This document shows, one piece after another, positions 1-9,389 of a DNA stretch of 41,731 bases. Made by a program: the position numbers and the translations under genes. This stretch comes from Spirochaetota bacterium (GTDB lineage Bacteria > Spirochaetota > UBA4802 > JAFGDQ01): positions 74,117 through 115,847 of the forward strand of contig JAXHTS010000055.1 of the NCBI GenBank assembly GCA_034190085.1, read 5' to 3'. Under the pieces are notes generated by a model. It searched no databases. It had not been told where the DNA came from and saw only the letters and a program-made list of their open reading frames with translations. Positions within the stretch are counted from its first letter, which is position 1. Each line of letters starts with the position of its first letter.

Positions 1-342
1 CTTTTCATCAGCAATATAGTATTTATCATGAGAAAGCTTAAGTATCTCACATTCTGTTCCATCATATAAAATAACCTGAAAAAAATTACCCTTTTTTAAA
101 ACATGGTAGTTTGTAATAACATATCCATTTTTTGATATAATGGTACCTGATCCATATCCGACCTTTGAAAGATATCTCTTCCCATTTTTTTCCAATCGTT
201 GACTAATAATTATGCTAACAACAGAAGGTTTTGCATACTTAGCGGCATCGATAAAAAGGCTATTGAATCCATTATGCCTTCCTGCATATAAATTCAAGCA
301 CAAAAAATTAATCATAATTATAATATTAACTCGCAATCGCAT
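1..342 (-). CDS. HtrA/DegP-like trypsin-type serine protease, N-terminal part (cut by window edge)
   Basis: The reverse strand is open from an ATG at 342 to the window edge (114 codons, no stop), so the C-terminal part is missing. The first ~20 residues are hydrophobic (VNIIIMINFLCLNLYA), which suggests a signal peptide and export. From residue ~33 it reads as the first beta-barrel of a trypsin-like protease: AKPSVVSI, then GYGSGTIIS, then ITNYHVL with the expected catalytic His at residue ~80. This pattern matches the GxGSGFII...TNxHV region of HtrA/DegP enzymes, which degrade or refold damaged envelope proteins. The Asp/Ser part of the triad and any PDZ domain lie outside the window. An internal ATG 10 codons in is an alternative start; neither has a clear ribosome-binding site. 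A terminator for the upstream gene lies just before it, so it is probably transcribed on its own. Confidence 0.7.
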   Translation of the reverse strand, partial: MRLRVNIIIMINFLCLNLYAGRHNGFNSLFIDAAKYAKPSVVSIIISQRLEKNGKRYLSKVGYGSGTIISKNGYVITNYHVLKKGNFFQVILYDGTECEILKLSHDKYYIADEK

Positions 343-360
343 AATATGATATTTTTCATA

Positions 361-388
361 AAAAAAATGGGAGACACACCCCCATTTT
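361..388 (-). terminator. Intrinsic terminator for the exported-protein gene
   Basis: On the minus strand an 8-bp stem (AAAATGGG / CCCATTTT) with a 9-nt loop is followed directly by a run of T. It lies about 110 nt after the stop of the gene ending at 495 and just before the protease start at 342. Confidence 0.55.
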
Positions 389-494
389 CCTTGAGTAATT
401 TGTTATTTTAATCTCTTAGTAATTCTATTATTGAAGAATCATTACATACATATTTTATCACAAAGATATAGTCATATCTATGACTAGTCTATGA

Positions 495-1256
495 TTATGT
501 CTTTGGTTTTTCAACCTTTTCAGGATTTAATATCCTATTTCGATTATCAGCCTTTTGAATATCAAATCTGCCCTTGGATTTTTCAGGATCCAATTGCTCT
601 AGAATTGAAATCGCATAGGATTTTGCAATTCTATAATGACTAATTGATGATCTAAAAACATTTTCAATATATGAAGATTCAGCATCATCCACCTGGCCAT
701 AAGCAATCCACAATCTCATCATGTTTTTAAATAAAATTCTACTCCTATTAGGATCATATTTGTTTTTCTCCTCCAAGGAGAAATCAAGAATCTTATCCGC
801 GCACTCCTTGAGTAAAGCATGAGTATCCTTTCTGTAGAGGGTGACCATCTTTTTATATAACTCTGATATTGCCTTCTTATTCTTTTCAAGCTCAACCCTT
901 GAATAAACAACAATCCGTCTGTAGAATAAACTTACACCCTTTTTATAGTTTTCATAGATATCCTGATAGTCCTTATCCCACCCTTGGTCTTTAAAGTTTG
1001 ATACAATAACCTTCAATATAAAGATATTCTCTAAATTCTCTTTCATAAGCTTTTCAGAAACCCTAATCCCTTCAAAACGAGCAAGATAGTTCTCTTCTGG
1101 TCTTTCGGCTTCAGTGTACTCATCTCTTGGTGACTTCTCCTCAACTGCAGTCTCGGGTGCGCCTGTTGCGCCTTGTTGTGCAAAAACATAAAATGGAACA
1201 GCAAGAAACATTACTAAATATAATATACCAATCCTTTGAAACATTTTTATATTCAT
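495..1256 (-). CDS. Exported protein of unknown function
   Basis: I do not recognise the family. The start at 1256 is chosen because TGAGGAG lies 7 nt before it; a longer frame to 1301 has no such site and would spoil the signal peptide. The resulting 253-aa product begins with a basic/hydrophobic signal sequence (FQRIGILYLVMFLAVPFYVFA) and probable cleavage after FAQ. The mature part is charged and helical, rich in Lys, Glu, Tyr and Arg, with no cysteine at the cleavage site, so it is periplasmic or secreted rather than a lipoprotein. It ends with a Lys/Pro-rich tail (NPEKVEKPKT). It is followed by its own terminator and separated from glycerate kinase by ~150 nt, so it is likely monocistronic. 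Confidence 0.6.
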   Translation of the reverse strand: MNIKMFQRIGILYLVMFLAVPFYVFAQQGATGAPETAVEEKSPRDEYTEAERPEENYLARFEGIRVSEKLMKENLENIFILKVIVSNFKDQGWDKDYQDIYENYKKGVSLFYRRIVVYSRVELEKNKKAISELYKKMVTLYRKDTHALLKECADKILDFSLEEKNKYDPNRSRILFKNMMRLWIAYGQVDDAESSYIENVFRSSISHYRIAKSYAISILEQLDPEKSKGRFDIQKADNRNRILNPEKVEKPKT

Positions 1257-1402
1257 AATAACACTCCTCAATAAATTAAAAATTTTTGAACAAGCATCCA
1301 TGCTTTCATAAATATATTATGATTTGAATATTAAAGTACAGTTTGTAAATATGCAAGATTTTTTTTATTATATAAATTATTTTTTTAGTTACCGCTAGAT
1401 AA

Positions 1403-2740
1403 CTACACCAATAGCATTATTCTAATATCCATCACATTTGTATTGGTAGGCCCCGTAATTACCAAGCCTCCAACCTCTTTAAAAAGATTATAAGAGTCAT
1501 TGTTCTCAATATACCCGTATATATCGATTCCATTTTGCGCTGCGATTCTCATAGTGTTTCCATCAACAATTGCTCCGGCAGCATCAGTAGGGCCGTCAGT
1601 GCCATCAGTGCCCACACTAGCTAATGTAATATTATTACTACCATTGATGTAAACTGCCCCATGCATGGCGAACTCCATATTCCTACCCCCAATACCACTT
1701 CCAGATACAGTAACCGTAGTCTCACCACCACTTATAACACATGCCGGTTTACTAATAGGATTTGAGGATTCTATTATCTCCTTTGCTATTGCATAATGGA
1801 AAAAAGCTACATCCTTAGTTTCTCCCTCAAAAAAGGAGGAAAGAATAATAGTATTATACCCCCTCCCTTCAGACTCCTCCCTTGCAGCCCTTAAAGCAAT
1901 GATATTCGAGGCAATAATATGATTTGTTACCCTCTGAAAGACCGCGCTATCCTCACCGGGATTCTCTTCAACGTTACCCTCAATTCCTGATTTAATATAA
2001 TCTAAAACCGATCCAGGCACTCTTTGATCTATGTCATATTTTTTCAGGATAGACATCGCATCATTAAATGATGAATTATCCGGCACGAAGGGACCAGAGG
2101 CAATAACATCCATATCATCTCCAACTACATCCGAGATCATAAGATTGATTACCCTTGCGGGATATGCTGCCTTGGCAAGATTTCCACCCTTCACTAAAGA
2201 AATATGTTTCCTAACGGAATTTATCTCATGTATAGAGGCCCCACTCCGAAGCAAGAGATTAGTAGTCTCCCCCTTCTCTTCAAGTAAAATTGTGTCCGGG
2301 GGCAAGGGCAAGAGCGCGGACCCACCACCTGATATAAGAGAAATAACGAGATCATCCTCCCCTGCATCCATCAACAACCCCCTTATCCTTCTAGCGCCGG
2401 CTAATCCATGATCATCTGGCAAGGGATGTGAGGCCTCGATTATTTCTATTCTCTTAAGCCCTTCTGTATAACCATACTTCACAATGATACACCCAACATC
2501 AATATTATCACCAAATATCTCTTCAATAGCCCTGGCCATTGACGCAGTGGCCTTGCCGGCTCCAACTACAAGTATCCTTTTATATTTTTCAAGAGGAAAA
2601 TATTTGTATGGATCTTCACCCGAATACAGAATCAGTTTCCTATTTTCAATTCTCATCTGTTTCTTTATTGCTTGAGCAGGATTAGCTGCCTCAATAGCCT
2701 TTGTATAAATTCCCTTTATATCATCCCTTACCTTACTCAT
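1403..2740 (-). CDS. Glycerate 2-kinase (MOFRL / DUF4147 family)
   Basis: The 445-aa product has the two-domain layout of the GckA/TtuD type glycerate kinases, which phosphorylate D-glycerate to 2-phosphoglycerate with ATP. The N-terminal DUF4147 domain shows ILVVGAGKA (residues ~55-63), EASHPLPDDHG and the glycine-rich ISGGGSALLPLP. The C-terminal MOFRL domain shows VISGGETTVTV, GIGGRNMEFA and SVGTDGTDGPTDAAGA. Length is normal for the family. The ATG at 2740 follows AGGAGCAGAGA, a good ribosome-binding site. Older annotations often call this family hydroxypyruvate reductase, but the domains are those of the kinase. The gene diverges from cstA and has no partner, so the glycerate source (serine, glyoxylate or sugar-acid breakdown) cannot be told from here. 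Confidence 0.88.
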   Translation of the reverse strand: MSKVRDDIKGIYTKAIEAANPAQAIKKQMRIENRKLILYSGEDPYKYFPLEKYKRILVVGAGKATASMARAIEEIFGDNIDVGCIIVKYGYTEGLKRIEIIEASHPLPDDHGLAGARRIRGLLMDAGEDDLVISLISGGGSALLPLPPDTILLEEKGETTNLLLRSGASIHEINSVRKHISLVKGGNLAKAAYPARVINLMISDVVGDDMDVIASGPFVPDNSSFNDAMSILKKYDIDQRVPGSVLDYIKSGIEGNVEENPGEDSAVFQRVTNHIIASNIIALRAAREESEGRGYNTIILSSFFEGETKDVAFFHYAIAKEIIESSNPISKPACVISGGETTVTVSGSGIGGRNMEFAMHGAVYINGSNNITLASVGTDGTDGPTDAAGAIVDGNTMRIAAQNGIDIYGYIENNDSYNLFKEVGGLVITGPTNTNVMDIRIMLLV

Positions 2741-2867
2741 TCTCTGCTCCTATTAAGTGTTTCATTATTTCCGAAAAGGAAAATCTCGACCTATACAATA
2801 GATTGATAATATTTAAAATGATCATGCTTGTCAAGCCCCTATTACTTATTATGACTGCAACCCTTCA

Positions 2868-2898
2868 TTTGATATAATTGAGAAGGAATAATATCAAA
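2868..2898. promoter_or_regulatory. Inverted repeat in the glycerate kinase / cstA divergent region
   Basis: TTTGATAT is followed 15 nt later by its exact reverse complement ATATCAAA, about 105 nt before the cstA start. A third GATAT lies shortly after. It could be an operator shared by two divergent genes, but in such AT-rich DNA chance is a real possibility. Confidence 0.25.
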
Positions 2899-3002
2899 CA
2901 ATAATATCATATTTTACTTGATATTTTTGTGTATTTAATTCCAATTAATTATACTATTCTGTTTAATAGATTAACATCAAATCATCTCATAAGGAGATTG
3001 AG

Positions 3003-4610
3003 ATGGGTTCCATGTGGCTTATTCTAACAGCAATTATAGCCTTTGTTATTGCCTATTCCCTGTATGGGAAATATGTTGGGAGAAAACTGGGCATAAACCC
3101 ATTAAGGGAAACACCCGCCCATACGATACACGATGGGATCGACTATATTCCTGCAAGAGCCCCCGTTCTTCTGGGACATCACTTTGCCTCAATAGCTGGA
3201 GCCGCTCCAATTATCGGACCAATAGTAGCTGCCCTCTTTGGATGGTTGCCAGTTATGCTTTGGATATTTATTGGTAGCATATTTATGGGAGCAGTTCACG
3301 ACTTTTCAGCCCTAATAGCCTCAGTCAGGCATGGTGGAAGGTCCATCGGCGAGGTCATCGAAGAGGAGATCGGATATAGGGGTAAAATACTCTTCCTTAT
3401 ATTCTCATGGTCAGCCCTTACCCTTGTAGTAGCGGTCTTCATTATTGTGGTTTCAAGAACCTTTGAGTCGGTCCCTTCCGCTGCAACTGCGTCTATACTC
3501 TTTATTGCTGCTGCGCTGATTATTGGCTTTCTTCTATATAAATTAAACCTGCCCCTTGCTGCAGCCACTATTATTGGGATTATTATGCTTGCTGCTTCAC
3601 TCTATATAGGATATCTATTCCCAATCAATCTATCAGCATTAACATGGACTTATATATTATTGGGATACATCTTCGTCGCTTCAACTTCACCAGTCTGGGT
3701 GCTGCTTCAACCAAGGGATTATCTTAATTCTTTTATATTATATGCTCTAATGATTCTAAGCGTTATCGGGATAATCTACGTAAATCCTGAGATAAAAATT
3801 CCTGCTTTTACGTCTTTTAAGGTTGAGAAACTCGGATATCTCTTCCCAATACTCTTCGTTACTGTGGCATGCGGCGCTATCTCAGGATTCCACTCACTGG
3901 TAGCATCAGGCACCTCGGCAAAGCAACTAAACAACGAAAAGGATGCCAAACTTGTGGGATATGGATCAATGTTAATCGAATCTCTTCTGGCAATCGTTGC
4001 CCTAATAACAGCTGCCATTCTAATCCAAGATAAATATCACGAATTAAAACAGAATCCTGTTGAGGTATTTGCATATAGTCTTGGCAACATTATGACCCCC
4101 TTTGGAATCGACTTTGAGTCTGGCAAGATGTTTGCCTCCCTTGCGGTTTCAGCTTTTGCCCTAACCTCTCTGGATACTGCTGCAAGACTTTCAAGGTTTG
4201 CCTTTCAGGAATTTTTCTACAAAAAAAATTCTAAACACGAAGATCAATCGATTTTTTTTAAAAATAGATATTTGGCAACACTTATCGGTGTAGTTAGCGC
4301 TGGTCTGCTAGTTATTAGCGGTCAGGGCTTGAATATCTGGCCAATCTTTGGATCAGCCAACCAGTTGTTATCTGCCCTTGCTTTGCTATCGGTTACGGTA
4401 TGGTTGACCAGGCATAATAAAAAGAAAAATATGTTTATAAAAATTCCTATGATCGTAATGTTCATTATAACGCTCTCCGCCCTTGTTTTGATGATCGTAG
4501 AAAATATCAACGAAAAGAATTTTATTCTTACACTGATTGCATCCATCCTATTTCTATTAGCAGCTATATTAGCTCTTGAGGCACGAAACAGCATTAAAGA
4601 CATAAAATGA
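3003..4610 (+). CDS. cstA: Carbon starvation protein A family peptide/pyruvate transporter
   Basis: The 535-aa protein is almost entirely hydrophobic, with roughly 15 membrane spans. It carries the family's conserved N-terminal stretch: YGKYVGRKLGI, then TPAHTIHDGIDYIPA, VLLGHHFASIAGAAPIIGP and MGAVHDFSALIASVRHGGRSIGE. Later hallmarks are GAISGFHSLVASGTSAKQL and the GQGLNIWPIFGSANQLLSALAL region. CstA proteins take up peptides in carbon-starved E. coli, and relatives take up pyruvate; the substrate here is unknown. It is somewhat shorter than the ~700-aa E. coli protein and resembles the shorter form common outside enterobacteria. The ATG follows AAGGAGATTGAG. The next gene follows after 59 nt on the same strand. 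Confidence 0.9.
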   Translation: MGSMWLILTAIIAFVIAYSLYGKYVGRKLGINPLRETPAHTIHDGIDYIPARAPVLLGHHFASIAGAAPIIGPIVAALFGWLPVMLWIFIGSIFMGAVHDFSALIASVRHGGRSIGEVIEEEIGYRGKILFLIFSWSALTLVVAVFIIVVSRTFESVPSAATASILFIAAALIIGFLLYKLNLPLAAATIIGIIMLAASLYIGYLFPINLSALTWTYILLGYIFVASTSPVWVLLQPRDYLNSFILYALMILSVIGIIYVNPEIKIPAFTSFKVEKLGYLFPILFVTVACGAISGFHSLVASGTSAKQLNNEKDAKLVGYGSMLIESLLAIVALITAAILIQDKYHELKQNPVEVFAYSLGNIMTPFGIDFESGKMFASLAVSAFALTSLDTAARLSRFAFQEFFYKKNSKHEDQSIFFKNRYLATLIGVVSAGLLVISGQGLNIWPIFGSANQLLSALALLSVTVWLTRHNKKKNMFIKIPMIVMFIITLSALVLMIVENINEKNFILTLIASILFLLAAILALEARNSIKDIK

Positions 4611-4669
4611 CATGACAAAAAATCTATACTTGGAAATGAATTCACGTCAGCATCAAAAGGTACATAACG

Positions 4670-6088
4670 GTGCGAATACTCTATACTAAGGATGTCAATA
4701 CAACGATGATCTCATTTACTGGTTTTGATAAAACAATTAACAATGTTTATAAATTCAATCAGGATCATGTTTTTCAATATTGGAGCGATTTAACTGATGA
4801 GGGGAAGACTACGCTGCTTAAAGAATTATCAATGGTAGATTTTGAACTCATGAACAAGCTTTATCATCAAAGAGAAATAAAAATCGCATATAATCTTGAA
4901 TTTGATCCAGCTCCATATATACCCTTACCAAAGTCAAAAAGGGATATTGAGGAATTTGAGAAAGCAAGGGAGGCTGGCATTAAATATATTGGCAAGGGTA
5001 AAGTCGCTGCCCTTCTCGTATCCGGGGGTCAGGGCACAAGGCTTGGTTTTCATGGCCCTAAGGGATTGTATCCAATAGGTCCGGTGAGCGATAAATCTCT
5101 ACTGAGGATTCATGCAGAAAAGATATTGAAATATTCAGAAAAGTATGGCGTTTCTATACCATGGTGCATTATGACCTCCTTGGATAATCATGATGATACT
5201 GTAAGATACTTCGATGAGAATAGATTCTTTAATCTTAATAAAGGGGATGTCATATTCTTTTCTCAAAAAATGATCCCTTCATTGAACTCAGAAGGGAAGT
5301 TGATACTAAAAAGCAAGAATTCCATATTCATGAATCCTGATGGACATGGGGGAACCCTAACTGCCCTTCATGCTTCCGGGGTCCTAGACGATCTGGATGG
5401 TCGAGGGATTGAATCCATATCATATTTTCAAGTGGACAATCCGATGATGAGGATAATCGATCCAGTCTTTATTGGATTTCATATTATAAATAATTCCGAT
5501 GTATCGAGCAAAGCTGTAAGAAAGCTGACATCTACAGAAAAAGTTGGTGTATTTGTTAAATTCAATAATGGGAAACTAGGTGTAGTTGAATATTCAGATT
5601 TATCTCTAGATAAACAGAATGCCATTGATGATGACGGAGGGCTGAAGTTCTGTATGGGAAGCATAGCCATCCATATCTTTAACATATCCTTTGTAAAAGC
5701 TATAACCTCAGGGAAAACAATTTCCCTTGACTATCATCTTGCAAAAAAGAAGATCGAGGCTTATCAAATGGAAGGTAATGTAGAGATTGACGGATTCAAA
5801 TTTGAAAAATTCATCTTCGATTCACTTACCTTAACAGAAAAAAATACAATATTGGAAACACTAAGAGAAGATGAGTTCGCTCCGGTAAAGAATAAAAGCG
5901 GTGTTGATTCTCCAGAGACTGCAAAGGAGTTGATGAGTAATTTATTCAGGAGATGGTTGACAAGCAAATCTTGTGAGATTCCTGATGAGACCAAGATGAT
6001 TGAGATATCCCCCTTGTTAGCCGTAGAACCCGATGATCTGCATGATAACATCACTATTCCTCCAGAGGAGAAGGTCTATCTGGAATAG
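4670..6088 (+). CDS. UDP-sugar pyrophosphorylase (UDPGP family, UAP1-like)
   Basis: The 472-aa product has the nucleotidyltransferase signature VAALLVSGGQGTRLGFHGPKGLYPIG at residues ~109-134 (the LxxGGQGTRLG...PKG uridine-binding loop). Further family marks are PWCIMTS, the MNPDGHGGTLTALHASG segment and YFQVDNPM. These place it in the eukaryotic-type UDPGP family that joins UTP to N-acetylglucosamine-1-phosphate or glucose-1-phosphate. The motifs resemble UDP-N-acetylglucosamine pyrophosphorylase more than GalU, which is unrelated in sequence. The start is GTG at 4670 with AAAAGG 9 nt upstream; an ATG 12 codons later is possible. It may supply activated sugars for cell-envelope or glycogen-type polymers; the exact sugar cannot be read from sequence. 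Confidence 0.8.
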   Translation: MRILYTKDVNTTMISFTGFDKTINNVYKFNQDHVFQYWSDLTDEGKTTLLKELSMVDFELMNKLYHQREIKIAYNLEFDPAPYIPLPKSKRDIEEFEKAREAGIKYIGKGKVAALLVSGGQGTRLGFHGPKGLYPIGPVSDKSLLRIHAEKILKYSEKYGVSIPWCIMTSLDNHDDTVRYFDENRFFNLNKGDVIFFSQKMIPSLNSEGKLILKSKNSIFMNPDGHGGTLTALHASGVLDDLDGRGIESISYFQVDNPMMRIIDPVFIGFHIINNSDVSSKAVRKLTSTEKVGVFVKFNNGKLGVVEYSDLSLDKQNAIDDDGGLKFCMGSIAIHIFNISFVKAITSGKTISLDYHLAKKKIEAYQMEGNVEIDGFKFEKFIFDSLTLTEKNTILETLREDEFAPVKNKSGVDSPETAKELMSNLFRRWLTSKSCEIPDETKMIEISPLLAVEPDDLHDNITIPPEEKVYLE

Positions 6089-6183
6089 GGGATCAATATT
6101 GATTGTATTACTAAGGAGAGAAAAATAGGATTACAATAAAATAGAAAATCTTGAGGTTACTGAATTCAAGGACAAATAAATCT

Positions 6184-7044
6184 GTGAAAAAATATATTGA
6201 TAAGGTAAATACCCTAATTGAGTCTTTCCCCTATATACAGGAGTTTTATGGAAAGACAATCGTGATTAAATATGGCGGCAGTGCCATGATTGAAGATAAT
6301 ATCAAAAATTCTTTTGCCATAGATATGGTTCTCCTAAAACATGTAGGGATAAATCCTGTAATAGTGCATGGTGGAGGTCCTCAGATCGGGAGTTTGCTCA
6401 AGCAGATTGGGAAGGAGAGTAAATTTATCAACGGACTTAGGATAACAGATAGTGAAACAATGGATGTGGTTGAAATGGTTCTGGTGGGGAAGGTTAACAA
6501 GGAAATCGTAAACAACATCAATCTAGCTGGCGGAAAAGCGGTTGGAATATCCGGAAAGGATGGAGGGCTGCTTGTTGCAGAAAAGATGTTTCATCAAAAT
6601 AATGGCATTGATGTAGATATTGGTCATGTAGGCGTAATTAAGACTGTCAACTCAAAGGTAATAGAGGCTCTTGATAAAGAACAATTTATTCCAGTAATTG
6701 CGCCAATTGGATTTGATAATAAGGGGATTACATATAACATCAATGCAGATATGGCGGCAGGCAAGATGGCTGGATCATTAGGTGCGGAGAAACTGATTTT
6801 ACTAACTGATGTTGAGGGTGTAAAAGTTTCGGGAGAACTTGTATCTTCCCTGAAAAAGACTGAAATTAATGAGTTAATAGAGATGGAAGAGATAACAGGG
6901 GGCATGATACCAAAGGTCAAATGCTGCCTTGACGCTTTGGAGACGGATGTCAAAAAGGCGCATATAATCGATGGAAGAGTGGAGCATGCGGTATTATTGG
7001 AAATATTTACCGATGCCGGCATTGGTACTGAGATAGTGAGGTAA
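6184..7044 (+). CDS. argB: Acetylglutamate kinase
   Basis: It phosphorylates N-acetyl-L-glutamate in the second step of arginine synthesis. The amino acid kinase fold is clear: [10 protein letters not shown] near residue 25, [17 protein letters not shown], the Lys/Gly-rich VGISGKDGG loop, NINADMAAG and the C-terminal [27 protein letters not shown]. The start is uncertain. The frame runs back to a TTG at 6151, but the GTG at 6184 has AAGGA 10 nt upstream and gives the usual N-terminus ([18 protein letters not shown]), so I chose it (286 aa). It sits ~95 nt after the pyrophosphorylase and could be co-transcribed. No other arg genes are in view. Confidence 0.93.
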   Translation: MKKYIDKVNTLIESFPYIQEFYGKTIVIKYGGSAMIEDNIKNSFAIDMVLLKHVGINPVIVHGGGPQIGSLLKQIGKESKFINGLRITDSETMDVVEMVLVGKVNKEIVNNINLAGGKAVGISGKDGGLLVAEKMFHQNNGIDVDIGHVGVIKTVNSKVIEALDKEQFIPVIAPIGFDNKGITYNINADMAAGKMAGSLGAEKLILLTDVEGVKVSGELVSSLKKTEINELIEMEEITGGMIPKVKCCLDALETDVKKAHIIDGRVEHAVLLEIFTDAGIGTEIVR

Positions 7045-7107
7045 TAAATTATGCTATCACAATATTTTGAACATTATGCAACTGGCAGGTTAGAAGAAGG
7101 TTTTTCG

Positions 7108-7545
7108 TTATATTTTGATTCGTTTCACTATAGAAAGGGATTCAATATCTCCCTTTAACTTCACCCTCTTATCCTCCAAACTAGCAATTAGCATATCCCG
7201 TTCAGTGGTGAGAGCGCCTATTATCTTAGCTAATTGATCTAATATGGCCCTTAGCTCTATGAATATCTTCTCTTTCTTATTTATTATTTGATTAAAGTCC
7301 TGGGAATTCACCCCAGAAACATTGCATATCCTACTCTTTAATGCTTCAATATCACAGTCCAATACGTTTATGCTTTCATATATCTCTTTGTCTTGCTCAA
7401 TTGATTCGAGCAGATCCTCAATGTTATCGGACTTGGCAAAATAACGCTTATTAATCTCCGAAATATATAATTTTTCAAATAACTTACATTTAAGGTTATA
7501 CAATGATATAAGGTCACTGAAAAAATCCTTAAGATCATCCCTCAA
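7108..7545 (-). CDS. FlgN/FliT-like flagellar export chaperone (putative)
   Basis: A 145-aa, charged, all-helical protein that begins inside the end of fliS (11-nt overlap, TTG start at 7545), so the two are translationally coupled. Two long heptad-rich helices are evident, around LESIEQDKEIYESINVLD and NKKEKIFIELRAILDQLAKI, and no enzyme motif is seen. Size, fold and position directly after fliS suggest a chaperone of the FlgN/FliT type, which binds hook-associated or cap proteins before export through the flagellar type III apparatus. Sequence similarity is too low for me to tell FlgN from FliT. The gene ends 63 nt from the convergent argB. Confidence 0.55.
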   Translation of the reverse strand: MRDDLKDFFSDLISLYNLKCKLFEKLYISEINKRYFAKSDNIEDLLESIEQDKEIYESINVLDCDIEALKSRICNVSGVNSQDFNQIINKKEKIFIELRAILDQLAKIIGALTTERDMLIASLEDKRVKLKGDIESLSIVKRIKI

Positions 7546-7969
7546 TGCTGAAGTTGCCCTTTTTATTGATGTTTACTCCATCCGAAGCGGTTTCCTTTGC
7601 AGATATCTTTTCCCATACCTCCCTTAATTCTTGCAAATGACTTACCACCTCAATTATTATCTCTTTATCCTTTTGTACATTTGCCTCTAAAAGCTTTTTT
7701 TTGAAATACATATATAAATTGAAAAGATTACCCGCAATCTCTCCACCCTCTTTCATGTTAAGAGAGAGTAATAATTCAGTTATTATATCCTGAGCCTTTA
7801 CAATGTTATTATTAACAATATCATAGGTCTCAATACTCATATTCTCAAGAGCAATATTAAGGAACTTAATTGCTCCATCATAGAGCATAACAATCAGTTT
7901 ACCCTGATTTGCAGTATTTATCTCTGTCTTTTTATAACTATCATAAGGATTCCTCTGTGGAAGAGCCAT
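7535..7969 (-). CDS. fliS: Flagellin export chaperone FliS
   Basis: The 144-aa product matches FliS over its length. The N-terminal NPYDSYKKTEINTANQGKLIVMLYDGAIKFL is the family's conserved cap and first helix (residues ~8-38). It continues through NNNIVKAQDIITELLLSLN, GGEIAGNLFNLYMYFKKKLLEAN and a C-terminal helix around VSHLQELREVWEKI. FliS binds the C-terminus of newly made flagellin in the cytoplasm and keeps it unfolded until export. The ATG follows GGGAGTGTGTAA. With the overlapping downstream gene it forms a two-gene chaperone unit; no flagellin or fliD is in the window. Confidence 0.92.
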   Translation of the reverse strand: MALPQRNPYDSYKKTEINTANQGKLIVMLYDGAIKFLNIALENMSIETYDIVNNNIVKAQDIITELLLSLNMKEGGEIAGNLFNLYMYFKKKLLEANVQKDKEIIIEVVSHLQELREVWEKISAKETASDGVNINKKGNFSIEG

Positions 7970-8289
7970 TTACACACTCCCGATAAATATTTTTTTTTGT
8001 TTATAATAAAGCAATGCTCATAAAAGATGAGCACCTTTTCACAGCTAATAACATGGAAGGCAGTGTTTGATATAGGTTAATGTGATCCATACTTCTTTAA
8101 ATCAAATATTTTCATAGCTTTTGATGATTATAGGTAAATACATCATAATACTTGAAAAAGAATGAGGCAACACATTATTTATACACCTCAATGAGTGAAA
8201 GTTGATAAATGCTTTTTTATATATACTACTAGTATTGATGCAAAATCCTGATATTATTATCGTGTAAAGGGATTGTAAACTTGATCAAA
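7970..8289. other. Intergenic region between purC and fliS
   Basis: This 320-nt AT-rich stretch has no convincing gene on either strand. It holds a perfect small hairpin at 8016-8032 (GCTCAT, 5-nt loop, ATGAGC) about 45 nt upstream of fliS, which could end transcription coming from purC or lie in the fliS leader. The fliS promoter should be here, but I could not pick out a reliable flagellar-type or housekeeping promoter. Confidence 0.4.
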
Positions 8290-9180
8290 TTACTCTTGTA
8301 CAAAAATAGATTTTATCCTTTGGAGTATTTCCAGGTATTTATCCCTTGTATTATATACTATTTCATCAGGAAGTGGAGGAGGCTGGGAATCCTTATCCCA
8401 ATCCGTTGTTTCTAAATAATCCCTGATAAACTGTTTATCGAAACTTACTGGTGAAACACCCACCCTATATTGGTCTTTATCCCAGAATCTTGAACTGTCT
8501 GGGGTTAGAACTTCATCTATAAGTACAATCTCATTCCCGATATATCCAAACTCGACCTTTGTATCAGCCAAGACAATGCCTGCCCTATCCAGTTTTTCCC
8601 GTGCATATTCATAAATTTGAAGAGTCAATCCCCCTAGATGCTCAGCAACCCCTGTCCCAAGCTCCATTCGCATTATATCCATTGATATATTAGTATCATG
8701 TCCATCATCGGCCTTAGTGGCAGGAGTAAAAAGTGGCGCTGGTAAATCTTGAGCCAGTTTTAGGCCTGAAGGAAGCTTAATACCACATAATTCGCCTGTA
8801 TTTGTGTAATCCTTCCACCCACTACCCACTATAAATCCCCTAGCAACGCATTCAAAGTCTATTCTCACCGCCCTCTTTACCAACACTGACCTCCCGTCTA
8901 ATTGCTCCGGAAAATCGGAAAATGGTTTAGGGAAATTCTTAAATTCAACCTCTACAATATGATTCTTTACAAATTCTATATTTGAAAACCATATATTGGA
9001 TATCTGATTTAGTACTATTCCCTTACCTGGAATACCGTTTGGGAAAACATGATCAAATGCTGAGACCCTATCAGTTGAAACCATCAATAGATGTTCCTCA
9101 TCAACTCTATAAATATCCCTAACCTTACCGCTGAAGAGCTTCCTTGCTCCTGATATCTTCGTTCTTAATACCTCGTTCAT
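8290..9180 (-). CDS. purC: SAICAR synthetase (phosphoribosylaminoimidazole-succinocarboxamide synthase)
   Basis: It joins aspartate to CAIR with ATP in de novo purine synthesis. The 296-aa product is the longer bacterial/eukaryotic-type PurC. Marks are the N-terminal KLFSGKVRDIY nucleotide-binding strand, MVSTDRVSAFDHVFPNGIPGKG, the signature FECVARGFIVGSGWKDY, PATKADDGHD (metal/ATP site) and LADTKVEFG with LIDEVLTPDSSRFW near residues ~225-240. It starts at an ATG preceded by TTAGGGAGATTTTA. It stands alone between AT-rich gaps, with no other pur genes adjacent. Confidence 0.95.
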   Translation of the reverse strand: MNEVLRTKISGARKLFSGKVRDIYRVDEEHLLMVSTDRVSAFDHVFPNGIPGKGIVLNQISNIWFSNIEFVKNHIVEVEFKNFPKPFSDFPEQLDGRSVLVKRAVRIDFECVARGFIVGSGWKDYTNTGELCGIKLPSGLKLAQDLPAPLFTPATKADDGHDTNISMDIMRMELGTGVAEHLGGLTLQIYEYAREKLDRAGIVLADTKVEFGYIGNEIVLIDEVLTPDSSRFWDKDQYRVGVSPVSFDKQFIRDYLETTDWDKDSQPPPLPDEIVYNTRDKYLEILQRIKSIFVQE

Positions 9181-9389
9181 TAAAATCTCCCTAATTCATC
9201 TTCCTTTATGTATGGTATAATTTTCCTTATTATATTTAAGGATTAAAATAAATAAAATCCATTTTTTCTTTTTAATTAGCTCTGCTAATAAATGCATAAA
9301 ATTGTTGAAAAATAATAAAAATACACTATTGTAATTAACCAATATTAACTTGATACCCTATCAGAATGTATGATATAAATCTATTTGCT

